Origin: Curtobacterium pusillum
GTDB lineage: Bacteria > Actinomycetota > Actinomycetes > Actinomycetales > Microbacteriaceae
Reading direction: 5' to 3'
Length of the DNA stretch: 64,000 bases
Assembly: GCF_007673235.1 (NCBI RefSeq)
Contig: NZ_VDZH01000002.1
Location: 103,327-167,326 of the forward strand
Shown here: one piece after another, positions 34,950 through 44,300 of the stretch
Numbering within the stretch: position 1 is the stretch's first letter
Layout: every line of letters starts with the position of its first letter
The notes under the pieces: generated by a model
Told to the model about the DNA's origin: nothing
What the model saw: the letters and a program-made list of their open reading frames with translations, nothing else
Databases searched by the model: none
Made by a program: the position numbers and the translations under genes

Positions 34950-36106
34950 CCCGCATCGGCATCCACGACCTCGCCGTCGCGACCGGGCACCACGTCCTCG
35001 AGCTCGACGACCTGGCGGAGCGCCTCGGCGTCGACCCGGCGAAGTACCACGTCGGCATCGGGCAGGACGCCTTCAGCGTGCCAGCACCCGACGAGGACAT
35101 CGTCACGATGGGTGCCGCCGCGGCGAAGGAGCTCGTCGACCGGCACGGCGTCGACGGCATCCGCACGGTGCTGTTCGCGACCGAGTCCGGCGTCGACCAG
35201 TCGAAGGCCGCCGGGGTGTTCGTGCACGGTCTGCTCGGCCTGCCGCAGAACGTCCGCGTGGTCGAGCTGAAGCAGGCCTGCTACGGCGGGACCGCTGCCG
35301 TGCAGCTCGCCCTCGGCATCGTCGCTCGTGCACCGCAGGAACGTGTGCTCGTGATCGCCGCCGACGTCGCCCGCTACGACGTCGACACCGCCGCCGAGCC
35401 CACCCAGGGCGCCGGCGCCGCCGCGATCCTGATCGCCGCCGACCCCGACCTGATCGAGATCGAGCCCGCCGCGGGTGTCTTCACCGCGGACGTCGACGAC
35501 TTCTGGCGCCCGAACGACCGGTCCACCGCGTTGGTCGACGGCCGCCTGTCGGTCAGTGCCTACGTCGACGCGTTCGTCGGCGCGTGGGACGACCTCGCGG
35601 CCCAGGGCGGCCCGGCGTACGAGGACATCGTGCGCTTCGTGCACCACCAGCCGTTCACGAAGATGGCGCTCAAGGCGCACCGGAAGCTCACGCAGCACGT
35701 GGGCGTCCCGTTCGACGAGACCGAACTCGCGCTCGGCTTCACGTACAACAAGCAGACCGGCAACACGTACACGGCGTCGCTCTGGATCGGTCTCGCGGCG
35801 CTGCTCGACCTCGACGACGACCTCGCGGGGGAGCGGATCGGCCTCTTCAGCTACGGCTCGGGCAGCGTCGGCGAGCTCATCACGGGCATCGTCCAGCCGG
35901 CGTACCGGGAGCACCGTCGGCAGGGGCGCGTCCGCGACCTCCTCGCGGCCCGGGTACCGCTGACGGTGGACGCGTACCGGGAGCTGCACGCCGCGGGTGC
36001 CGCGACGAGCGAGGACGTCGAGCGTCCGCACGTCACGGCTGCGCCGTACCGGTTCGCCGGCGTGCGTGGCGGCGCACGCCGCTACGAGGCGACCGCCTCG
36101 GCCTGA
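34946..36106 (+). CDS. mvaS: HMG-CoA synthase
   Basis: The 386-residue thiolase-fold enzyme condenses acetyl-CoA with acetoacetyl-CoA. The nucleophilic Cys is in VVELKQACYGGTAAVQ, the His region is RFVHHQPFTKMALKAH, and a general-base Glu is in FATESGVDQSK. The last gene of the operon, it overlaps mvaA by 4 nt. An acetoacetyl-CoA thiolase is not in the window, so it must be supplied elsewhere. Confidence 0.94.
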   Translation: MTRIGIHDLAVATGHHVLELDDLAERLGVDPAKYHVGIGQDAFSVPAPDEDIVTMGAAAAKELVDRHGVDGIRTVLFATESGVDQSKAAGVFVHGLLGLPQNVRVVELKQACYGGTAAVQLALGIVARAPQERVLVIAADVARYDVDTAAEPTQGAGAAAILIAADPDLIEIEPAAGVFTADVDDFWRPNDRSTALVDGRLSVSAYVDAFVGAWDDLAAQGGPAYEDIVRFVHHQPFTKMALKAHRKLTQHVGVPFDETELALGFTYNKQTGNTYTASLWIGLAALLDLDDDLAGERIGLFSYGSGSVGELITGIVQPAYREHRRQGRVRDLLAARVPLTVDAYRELHAAGAATSEDVERPHVTAAPYRFAGVRGGARRYEATASA

Positions 36107-36127
36107 CGCGACCCCCTCGCACCCCCT

Positions 36128-36220
36128 CGCGAAAGCGACAGATCCCCGCGGAACATCCGCGGGGATCTGTCGCTTCCGCGGGCCGGACGTGGCCACTGCG
36201 CGCGATCTGTCGCTTTCGCG
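36128..36220. repeat. Three-armed palindromic repeat
   Basis: AAGCGACAGATCCCCGCGG (36133-36151) and CCGCGGGGATCTGTCGCTT (36157-36175) are perfect 19-bp arms with a 5-nt loop. A third arm, GATCTGTCGCTTTCGCG (36204-36220), is perfectly complementary to 36128-36144, so two alternative hairpins are possible. Located just after mvaS. Confidence 0.75.
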
Positions 36221-36237
36221 GTTCCACCCGAACCGGA

Positions 36238-36285
36238 GACGGACTGGAGGCGCGGTGCGGGCCCGCCACGCGCCTCCAGTCCGTC
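36238..36285. terminator. Hairpin, CTGGAGGC family
   Basis: GACGGACTGGAGGCGCG (36238-36254) and CGCGCCTCCAGTCCGTC (36269-36285) are perfect 17-bp arms. It is placed between the convergent mvaS and SRPBCC genes and follows the three-armed repeat. Confidence 0.78.
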
Positions 36286-36291
36286 TCGTGC

Positions 36292-37278
36292 TCACGCCGC
36301 GGCGGTCAGCACCTCGCGTTCCAGACGCGCGTAGCTGGCCTCCATGCCGTCGGTCATGCCGGTGGCCAGGATCATGTCCCGCTGCGCCTGGTCCGGGTAC
36401 GTGATGAGCAGCGTCATGAGCGTGACGCCGTCCGCTTCGTCGAACTGCAGGTCGTTGACGTTCGCGGGGAACGGCGCGCCGGTCATCCGCTCCGTGCTGA
36501 CCATCCGCCGTTCGGGCTCGATGACGAGGTTCTCGCCTTCGAAGCCGAACGCCTCGCCCTCGGTGTCGCCGACCGGGGCCCAGGCGTTCCGGAACGAGCC
36601 GCCGACGACCAGGTCGTTCTCGCACACCGTCATCTCCCACCCGTCCGGGCCGAGCAGCCACCGCCGCATGAGCTCCGGCTCGGTGTGTGCGCGCCAGAGC
36701 AGGTGCCGCGGCGCTGCGAACGCGCGGGTGATCGCGACGTGCGTGTCGTCGACGACGTCGGTGACCGTGCCCTTGCCGAGGGCGTACTCGCGCAGGTCGG
36801 CCAACACGGTGTCGAGCTGACCGAACGCCTGCTCGTAGCCCTCGAGCATGCCCATCCGGATCATGGCGTCGAGGTCGGCCGAGGACGCGAACGAGGTCAG
36901 CACCGTGACCCGGGAGCCCTCCCCGACGCGCTCGAACGACAGGACGGTCTCGCTCGCCGGCAGTGACTCGTCGACCGTGCCGTCCGCGTCGGCGAACAAG
37001 TCGCGGAAGGTGATCCGCTCGGGTTCCTCGACCGCGGTGACCTGCCAGAGGGCGTGGAACCGCTCGCCCTGCGGTGAGGTCATCCGGTAGTCGGCGCGGC
37101 CGCCGGGGCGGAGGTCGAACGACGTGAACGTGGCGGGGAACCCGGGCGGACCCCAGAACCGCTCGAGCTGGCGCGGATCGGCGAACGCACCCCAGAGGCG
37201 TTCGACGGGGACGGGGAACTCGGCCACGAGGGTCATCGTGAGTTCCTCGGGATCGGTGTGGACGGACGTGGTCGGCAT
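36292..37278 (-). CDS. Tandem SRPBCC (AHSA1-like) protein
   Basis: The 328-residue protein contains two START/AHSA1 modules (about 15-160 and 170-325), each with the family pattern PVERLWGAFADPRQLERFWGP or APRHLLWRAHTEPELMRRW. Such proteins bind small hydrophobic ligands or act as stress-linked chaperone partners. Its ATG overlaps the ArsR stop by one base (TGATG). ArsR-SRPBCC pairs are common and usually co-expressed. The ligand is unknown. Confidence 0.88.
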   Translation of the reverse strand: MPTTSVHTDPEELTMTLVAEFPVPVERLWGAFADPRQLERFWGPPGFPATFTSFDLRPGGRADYRMTSPQGERFHALWQVTAVEEPERITFRDLFADADGTVDESLPASETVLSFERVGEGSRVTVLTSFASSADLDAMIRMGMLEGYEQAFGQLDTVLADLREYALGKGTVTDVVDDTHVAITRAFAAPRHLLWRAHTEPELMRRWLLGPDGWEMTVCENDLVVGGSFRNAWAPVGDTEGEAFGFEGENLVIEPERRMVSTERMTGAPFPANVNDLQFDEADGVTLMTLLITYPDQAQRDMILATGMTDGMEASYARLEREVLTAAA

Positions 37279-37685
37279 CAGTGGCTCCCTTGTTCTCGGT
37301 CGTGGTCGCTGCGCGGCGCGTGGTCTGCGTCTTGGTCGCTCCGCGGCGCGCGGTGGGCTCCCAGCAGTGCGTCGAGGCGGTCGATCCGCCCGCGCCAGAG
37401 GTCGGCGTAGGCGTCGAGCAGCCCGCGGACCCGGTCGATCTGTCCCGGTTCGGCGCGCACGATGCGGGTGCGTCCCCGGGGTTCCTTGGTCACGAGTCCT
37501 GCTCCTTCGAGGACGGCGACGTGTTTCTGGACGGCGGCGAACGACATCGCGTAGGCGTCCGCCAGCTCGCTCACGGACGCCTCGCCGACGAGGGTGCGAC
37601 GGACGATGTCGCGCCTCGTCGCATCGGCCAGCGCGTGGAACACCCGGTCGACCTCGGCATCGCTCAGTTCGATTCGTACAACCAT
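37278..37685 (-). CDS. ArsR family regulator
   Basis: The 135-residue winged-helix repressor (about 8-85: VFHALADATRRDIVRRTLVG, SELADAYAMSFAAVQKHVAVLEGAGLV) lacks the metal-binding Cys pair of ArsR/SmtB and fits the SRPBCC-associated subgroup. The tail is charged (HRAPRSDQDADHAPRSDHD). ATG 37685 is leaderless: TAACGT lies 8 nt upstream. A dyad overlapping the start codon suggests autorepression. Confidence 0.9.
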   Translation of the reverse strand: MVVRIELSDAEVDRVFHALADATRRDIVRRTLVGEASVSELADAYAMSFAAVQKHVAVLEGAGLVTKEPRGRTRIVRAEPGQIDRVRGLLDAYADLWRGRIDRLDALLGAHRAPRSDQDADHAPRSDHDREQGSH

Positions 37686-37692
37686 TTGGTTG
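37679..37692. promoter_or_regulatory. Dyad over the ArsR start codon
   Basis: CAACCATTTGGTTG (37679-37692) is a 14-bp palindrome with a TT centre, covering the ATG and directly next to the TAACGT -10 of the leaderless arsR-type gene. It is a good autoregulatory operator candidate. Confidence 0.6.
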
Positions 37693-37746
37693 CACGTTAC
37701 GCCCGTCGGAACCGCTCCGCAACGGCTTCCTCGGTATCGTTCGCGG

Positions 37747-38871
37747 GTGACGATCGTGTGGTGGGTCCTCGGTGGACTGGTGGTGGTGCTCACGGCGTCC
37801 CTCCTGGTGGTCCGGGCCGTGGTGGGGCGGATCGTCCTGCCCGGGACGGACCGCTGGACCCCGGTGCTCGAGGTCTCGGACGACTCGGTGCTGCTGCCGA
37901 TCACGGACGACACCCTGCACGCAGGGGAGTACGGCCTGTGGCACGACGGCGCTGGGCACACCACCGTCGGACCCGTGCTCGAGGTCGATGAGTCCGCGGG
38001 CACCGTGCGACGCGCCGTTCTGCGGACCACCGGTGACGTGGGGTCCCGGGTGCGGTGGAGCGGGCACGTGCACCCCGACCCTGCCGCGATGGGGGTCGAC
38101 TGGTCCGAGGTCGCGCTGGACACCCCGGTCGGACCGGCGCCGGCGTGGATCGTCCGACCGTCCGACGGCGCCGACCGGTCCTCGCGCACCTGGGCCGTGC
38201 ACGTCCACGGCATCCGGACCACCCGGGTGACCGCACTCCGGACCGTCCCCGCTGCCCTGGAGCTCGGCTGGACCTCGATCGTGCCCTCGTTCCGCGGTGA
38301 CGGTGAGGCCCCGCGGGAGGGCCGCGCGTCGCACCTCGGCGCTCGCGAGTGGCCCGACGTCGACGCCGCGCTCGACCACGCCGTCGCCCACGGTGCCGAA
38401 CGGATCGTCGTCGTGGCCTGGTCGATGGGCGCGACGATCACCCACGAACTGCTCGGCAGGTCGGCGCACCGGGACCGCGTAGCCGGGGTCGTCCTCGTGG
38501 CACCCGCGCTCGACTGGGAGGCCACCGTGCGCTCCCAGGCCGCCCGTGCCGGGGTGCCCGGTGTCGTGGTCGGGGCGGCGCTCGGTGCGATGGCGTCCCC
38601 GCTGCTCTGCCGTGCGGTCGGGCTCCGGTCCCGCGTCGACGTCCGGACGCTGTCCTGGCTGCGGCGTCCACCGGCGCTGCCCCCGGTGCTGCTCGTGCAC
38701 TCGACGGGGGACACCACGGTGCCCTTCGCCGTGAGCGAGGAGTTCGCGTCGCGCCACCCGGACACGGTCACGCTCGCGGTGAGCGCGCCGGCCGAGCACG
38801 CCTGGGAACGCAACGCGGACGCGGTCTGGTTCGACGAGCAGGTCACCGCGTGGGCGGACCGGCTCGGCTGA
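37747..38871 (+). CDS. Membrane-anchored alpha/beta hydrolase
   Basis: The 374-residue protein has one N-terminal membrane helix (VWWVLGGLVVVLTASLLVVR) and an alpha/beta hydrolase domain (about 150-370). Catalytic candidates are Ser in VVAWSMGAT, Asp in STGDTTVPF and His in APAEHAWER. GTG 37747 is supported by the leaderless -10 TATCGT (37735-37740), 6 nt upstream. It is divergent from the ArsR gene. The substrate is unknown; a lipid or peptide acting at the membrane is plausible. Confidence 0.85.
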   Translation: MTIVWWVLGGLVVVLTASLLVVRAVVGRIVLPGTDRWTPVLEVSDDSVLLPITDDTLHAGEYGLWHDGAGHTTVGPVLEVDESAGTVRRAVLRTTGDVGSRVRWSGHVHPDPAAMGVDWSEVALDTPVGPAPAWIVRPSDGADRSSRTWAVHVHGIRTTRVTALRTVPAALELGWTSIVPSFRGDGEAPREGRASHLGAREWPDVDAALDHAVAHGAERIVVVAWSMGATITHELLGRSAHRDRVAGVVLVAPALDWEATVRSQAARAGVPGVVVGAALGAMASPLLCRAVGLRSRVDVRTLSWLRRPPALPPVLLVHSTGDTTVPFAVSEEFASRHPDTVTLAVSAPAEHAWERNADAVWFDEQVTAWADRLG

Positions 38872-38896
38872 CAGCCCGTCCGGTGTACAAGGACAC

Positions 38897-39271
38897 ATGG
38901 GCCATCTGATCTACGCGGGCGAACAGCTCGACCTCGCCGTGGACGACCGCGCTCTGACGCACCTGCAGATCGTCATCGTGAACCTGCTCCGTCGGGAACA
39001 CCGCTTCGTGTTCTCGTGGAAGGACGACGTCCTGCGCGGCGACGGCCGGAGCGCGATCTGGCTCCACCCGGACGTGAGCCTGCACTTCAAGTTCTCCGGC
39101 AGCCGCGTCCCCTCGATCAACCGCAGTTGGCTCGAGGAGCTCTACGCGGCCGCGACCTCCGGTTCCGGCCTGGTCCTGACCCCGGAGCCGCCGGACACCA
39201 GCACCGCGGAGGACTCGGCGTGGTCGCGAGCCGTGGTGCCGGGCGACGCACCGGACGGCTCGGGGCGCTAG
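38897..39271 (+). CDS. DUF7882-like small protein
   Basis: The 124-residue protein begins MGHLIYAGEQLDLAVDDRAL followed by HLQIVIVNLLRREHRFVFSW. This pattern is common in Microbacteriaceae, where relatives are sometimes mislabelled as ATP-dependent DNA ligase. I see no ligase motif. Function is unknown; the compact beta-rich layout (SAIWLHPDVSLHFKFSGS) suggests a single domain. It is convergent with the diflavin reductase gene, separated by a 337 bp gap. Confidence 0.8.
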   Translation: MGHLIYAGEQLDLAVDDRALTHLQIVIVNLLRREHRFVFSWKDDVLRGDGRSAIWLHPDVSLHFKFSGSRVPSINRSWLEELYAAATSGSGLVLTPEPPDTSTAEDSAWSRAVVPGDAPDGSGR

Positions 39272-39608
39272 CACGACCCGTGTGTCCGGTCAACGGGTTC
39301 CGCACGGACGTGCAAGGCCGTAGGTTGTGTGTCACCGCGAGCGTCCGCGCCGGCCCAGGGAGCCGGAACGGGTCCGCCGGCGGTCGAGGGGGGAACCACG
39401 CGTCGCGCGAGGGAGTCCCGGATCAGGAGTCTCCCAGCCCCCAGCGCCCCCTCACCGTCGTCCCGGTCGCGGATTCGGGTTCCGCACCGGGACGACGGCG
39501 TCGGGCGTGCGCACGCGCCGTCGCACGGTGGGACGCCTGTCCCCTCGCACGGAGCGCGGAACCTCGCACACTGCCGAGCCGGCTGTCGCACGGCCCCGGG
39601 CACGCGGC
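39272..39608. terminator. 337 bp intergenic gap with a nested hairpin at 39455-39498
   Basis: CCGTCGTCCCGGT (39455-39467) and ACCGGGACGACGG (39486-39498) are perfect 13-bp arms, with GCGGA/TCCGC nested inside. The gap lies between convergent genes, so the hairpin may stop transcription both ways. The rest is GC-rich, with short repeats such as CTCGCACGG/CTCGCACAC, but no gene that I can support. Confidence 0.62.
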
Positions 39609-41396
39609 TCAGTACACGTCGCGGACGTAGCGCTTCCCGCGGCGCATGTCGGCGAGGTACGCCTGCGCGTCGTCCTCGCCCTTGCCGCGCTGGGACCCGA
39701 TGACGGACAGCAGGGCCGACTCGACGTCCTTCGCCATCCGGGAGGCGTCGCCGCACACGTACACGTGCCCGCCGTCCTCGAGCCACCGGTACAGCTCCGC
39801 GCCCTGTTCGAGCATCCGGGTCTGCACGTAGACCTTCTCGGCCTGGTCGCGCGAGAACGCCAGGTCGAGGCGGTTCAGCACGCCCTGCTCCTGCAGCGTC
39901 GTGAGCTCGTCCTCGTACACGAAGTCGGTGTCGCGGTGCTGGTCGCCGAAGAACAGCCAGTTCCGGCCGCTGGCTCCCGCGATCGCACGTTCGTGCAGGA
40001 ACCCGCGGAACGGTGCGATGCCGGTGCCGGGGCCGATCATGATCATCGGCGCGGACGGGTCCGCCGGCACCCCGAACGAGGCGTTGGGCTGCAGGTACAC
40101 GTCGACGGTGCCGTCGGGTGAGACCCGGTCGGCGAGGAACGTCGACGCGACACCGGCGTACATGCGGTGCGGGTCGCCGTAGCGGACGGACGCGATCGTC
40201 AGGTGGATGCGGTCCGGGTGCGCGAGCGGGCTCGACGAGATCGAGTACTGGCGGGCCTGCAGCGGTCGGAGGTTCGGCAGCAGTTCGTCGAGGCCCGGTG
40301 CCGCGGGACCGGCGTCGCGCAGGAGGTCGAGGACGTCCCGTCCCCAGAGCCAGCGGTCGAGTTCGTGCTTGTCCCCGTGCGAGACGACCGCGGCGAGCTC
40401 GCTCGACGGTGCGCGCTGGACGAGGTCGGCGATGAGGTCCTTCGAGGGCGTCCGGATCTCGCGGTCGGTCCGCAGGACCTCGGTGACCGGTCGACCGTCC
40501 AGCGACTCGGAGCCGTTCGCGCCGACCTGCTCGAGCAGCTCGCCGACGAAGACCTCGTCGTTGACCGGCACGACCGCCAGGGCGTCGCCGGCCGCGTACT
40601 CGATGCCGGAGTCGCCGAGGTCGAACTCGTAGTGCCGGATCTCCTTCGCGCTGCGCGGCGAGGAGAGCAGCCGGTTCTCGACCAGCTTCGACGGGAACGG
40701 GTTGCGCTTGTTCCACTGGGAACCCGGCCTGGAGGCACGGCTCGCGCCCGCCCCGCCGGACGCGGTCGCCGACGTGGCCGGGTCGCCGGCGGGGCCGGAC
40801 GCGCCGGGTTGCGCGCCCGCTTCTGCCGCGAGTCGGTCGAGCACCGCGGCGGTCCACAGCACAGCCGGGTCCTCGAAGTCCACGTCGCAGTCGACACGGT
40901 CGTGGATCCGCGTCGCGCCGAGCTGTTCGAACCGGGTGTCGAGGAGCTTGCCGGCCTGGCAGAACTCGTCGTAGCTGGTGTCGCCGAGCCCGAGCACCGC
41001 GTACTGCAGCCCTTCGAGCCGCGGCACGGTGGTCGCCTGGATCGCGTCCCAGAACAGTCCGGCGTTGTCGGGCATCTCGCCCTCGCCGTACGTCGAGGTG
41101 ACGACGAGCACGTGCGACATCCCGGCGAGCTGCTCCGGCATGACGGCGTCGAGCGCGGTGGCACGACCGCCGAGCCCGCGGGCCTTCGCGCCGGAGACCA
41201 GCTCGTCGGCGAGGAACTCCGCGTTGCCGGTCTGCGTGCCGAACAGCACGTCGATCGTCGTCGTCGGAGCGCCGCCCGAGGCACGCTTGCCCGCGGCGGC
41301 GATGCCCGCGATGAAGCCGGCGAGCCAGGATTCCTGGGCGGCCGAGAACGGTGCGTCGACGGGGATCAGCGATCCGGTCGGGGGCAGGAGGCTCAC
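39609..41396 (-). CDS. CysJ-like NADPH diflavin reductase, partner of glutamate synthase-like protein
   Basis: The 595-residue flavoprotein has a flavodoxin FMN domain (about 45-185: LFGTQTGNAEF, STYGEGEMPDN, LGLGDTSYDEF), a variable linker (about 190-225), an FAD domain with RQYSISSSP (about 379) and an NADPH domain (MIGPGTGIAPF, FFGDQHRDTDF, YVCGD). It ends KRYVRDVY like CysJ (599 residues in E. coli). No CysI is nearby. Its GTG start overlaps the stop of the glutamate synthase-like gene (GTGA), so the two proteins are made together. Electron delivery to that enzyme is my inference. Confidence 0.9.
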   Translation of the reverse strand: MSLLPPTGSLIPVDAPFSAAQESWLAGFIAGIAAAGKRASGGAPTTTIDVLFGTQTGNAEFLADELVSGAKARGLGGRATALDAVMPEQLAGMSHVLVVTSTYGEGEMPDNAGLFWDAIQATTVPRLEGLQYAVLGLGDTSYDEFCQAGKLLDTRFEQLGATRIHDRVDCDVDFEDPAVLWTAAVLDRLAAEAGAQPGASGPAGDPATSATASGGAGASRASRPGSQWNKRNPFPSKLVENRLLSSPRSAKEIRHYEFDLGDSGIEYAAGDALAVVPVNDEVFVGELLEQVGANGSESLDGRPVTEVLRTDREIRTPSKDLIADLVQRAPSSELAAVVSHGDKHELDRWLWGRDVLDLLRDAGPAAPGLDELLPNLRPLQARQYSISSSPLAHPDRIHLTIASVRYGDPHRMYAGVASTFLADRVSPDGTVDVYLQPNASFGVPADPSAPMIMIGPGTGIAPFRGFLHERAIAGASGRNWLFFGDQHRDTDFVYEDELTTLQEQGVLNRLDLAFSRDQAEKVYVQTRMLEQGAELYRWLEDGGHVYVCGDASRMAKDVESALLSVIGSQRGKGEDDAQAYLADMRRGKRYVRDVY

Positions 41397-44300
41397 AGGG
41401 ACACCGCCTCGGTCGGCGCCAGCGGTGCACGGCCGGCGATGTCCTCGAGCGCCGCGTTCGCGAGCAGCTCGTCGAAGAGGGCCTCGCGGACGCGGCCGTC
41501 GTTCTTGGCGTTCTGGTGCATGATCCACCCGGTGGTGCCCGGCGCGTCCATGCTGCGGTTGTTCCGCTGCGTGAGCGCGCGCTTGTAGTCGTCGAGGCGC
41601 TTGATGGCGATGAGGGTCGCGAGCTGGTCGTCCGCGAACCGGTCGAGCGTGCCGCGCAGGTACTTCACGACGCGCTGCTTCACGAAGAAGTCCTCGGTGA
41701 GGACGAGGTTCTTGACGGCCTCGGTCACGCGCGGGTCGTTCGGACCCGCGGCACCCGGGACCCGCTCCAGCGCGAGGTCCTGCGCGACGCCGAGCACCGT
41801 GTACGACGACAGGAGCGAGAACATGTCGTCGCCCTGGTCGCCGAGCGCCGGGGCACGGCCGCCGAGCACGGCACGCTGGTCGCGGTAGTCGACCTTGAAC
41901 GCGCGGAGCTTGTCCGTCGCGATCGAGGTCGCCAGCTCGTCGAGCAGCTCGTTCCGGCTCGCCGCGGCCAAGATCTCGCCGGCGTCCTGGGTGAGCAGGA
42001 GCGCGCGGGGCATGCCGACGTACACGTGCTGGCGCGTGGTCTCCCAGCCGGCGAGCAGACGCTCGGCCAGCGCCGAGCCCGTCGCCTCGAGGTGCCACTC
42101 GAGCAGCAGGCGCGCGGCGGCCTCGTGGAAGGACCCGCGCTCGGTGTCGGTGACGGGGAACACGAGGAGCGAGTCGGTGCTCGCGCGCTCGGTGACCTGA
42201 CCGGACGGGTCGTACTGGTACAGGAACCCGCCGGACATGCCGTTGCCGAGGCCCTTGCCGAACGACCCGAGGTTGAACACGGCGCCGCCGGTCATGTACT
42301 CGCAGCCGAAGTCGCCGACGCCCTCGACGACCGCGCTCGCCCCGGAGTTGCGCACGGCGAACCGGTCGCCGGCCTCGCCCTCGACGAACGTGCGACCGCC
42401 GGTGGCGCCGAACAGGGCGAAGTTGCCGACGAGGACGTTGCCGCCCTGGTCGGTGCTGCCGCCGCCGGGCGCTCGGACGATGATCCGGCCACCGCTCTGG
42501 CTCTTGCCGACGCCGTCGTTCGCGGTGCCGGTGTGCTCGAGCACGATGCCGTCGTTGTTGAACACGCCGTAGGACTGCCCGGCCGACCCCTGGGTACGGA
42601 TCGTGACCGCGCCGTCCACCAGGCGACGGCGGCCACGGTCGTCCGTGGTGATCGCCGGGTGCCCGGACAGGTCGCTGTCGCGCAGCTCGTGGTTGAGGAG
42701 CCGCTCGACGTCGATGCCGAGCTGACCACCGACGGACTTGTCGCTGTTGCCGAGCAGCACGCCGTGCACGAGCACGTGCTCCTGCTCGTGGTCGACCAGG
42801 GCCGTGCGGACCCGCTCGAGCAGCGCGTCGTCGGTGTGGAAGTCCTTCTCGAGGTACTCCGGGTCCTCGACGACCTTCTCCGGGACCTGCGCGAGGAGCG
42901 CTCGGACGTCGAGGCGCCCGACGCTCGCCGGGTGGTCGAGGAGCTGCAGCAGGTCGGTCCGGCCACGGGCCTCGCGGAGGGAGCGCAGGCCGAGGCGGGC
43001 GAGGATCTGCCGGACGTCGTGGGCGATGTTGAGCAGGTACTGCGCGAGCGCACGTGGGTCGCCCTCGAACGCCTCGGCGTTCGTGGTCAGGCCGGCCGGG
43101 CACTTCACGTTGCAGTTCTTCGCCATCACGCAGCCGAGCATCATGAGCGCGGTGGTGCCGAACTCGAAGCTGTCGCCGCCGAGCAGGGCGCTGGTGACGA
43201 CGTCGCTGCCGGTCTGGTGCGCGCCGGAGCAGCGCAGCGTGACCTTCTGGCGGAGGCCGTTCGCGACGAGGGCCTGGTGGACCTCGGCCACACCGATCTC
43301 CGCGGAACGACCCGCGTACTTCAGGCTCGTGACGGCCGCGGCGCCCGTGCCGCCGGTGTTGCCCGCGACGTTGATGACGTCGGCGCCGGCCTTCGCGACA
43401 CCGACCGCGATGGTGCCGATGCCCTCGGAGGACACCAGCTTCACGATCACCCGGACACGGGCGGCCTTGCAGTCGTGGATGAGCTGCGCGAGGTCCTCGA
43501 TCGAGTACGTGTCGTGGTGCGGCGGCGGCGAGATGAGTTCGACGCCGGGCGTGCCACCACGGGCCGCGGCGATGTCCACCGTGACCTTCGGCGCGGGCAG
43601 CTGACCGCCCTCGCCGGGCTTCGCGCCCTGACCGATCTTGATCTCGAGTTCCTCGAGCATCGGGTCGGCGAGGTAGCCCGCCCAGATGCCGAAGCGACCC
43701 GAAGCGAACTGCTTGATCCGCGAGCCGCGGATGGTGCCGTAGCGGGAGTGGTGCTCACCGCCCTCACCGCTGTTCGACATGCCGCCGACCATGTTCGTGC
43801 CGTGCGCCACCGCCTCGTGCGCGGTCGCGACGAGGGCGCCGTGGCTCATCGCACCGGACGCGAGGGTCCGGGTGATCTCGTGGGCCGGCTGGACCTCGTC
43901 GAGCGCGACGCTGTCCGGGGCGCTCTCGAGCAGCACGAGCAGGTCGACCGCCGTGCCGGTGGCGCGCAGCGTCACCTGGGTCTCGTCGACGGAGTCGACG
44001 TCGACCTGGCCGGGGTGCAGCAGCGCGAGGCCGTCTGCCAGGGCCGCGTGGCGCAGTGCACCCGTCGTCCCCGTCGACGTGAGCTGCAGGCGGAAGCGCT
44101 CCGTGCCTCCAGGCAGAGCGTCGGACGACGACGGACGCGAGCCGGACAGACCGCGCACCGTGACGCTCGCGTTGCCGGTCGTGGCGAAGCGGCCGAGTTC
44201 GCGGGCGAAGTCCTCTGCCGTGTCGATGCCGGTGACGTCCGCGGGCAGCGCGAGCACGTCGCGGAGGGCCGCGGGACGGCGCGAGCGCTCGTCGTGCGTG

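Noticed and set aside
38897..39271. ATP-dependent DNA ligase, a label sometimes given to this small protein family
   Set aside because: At 124 residues, it has no nucleotidyltransferase motif.
39272..39608. A gene in the 337 bp gap after the DUF7882-like protein
   Set aside because: Possible frames have no convincing start signal and low-complexity products; the gap is better explained by a hairpin between convergent genes.
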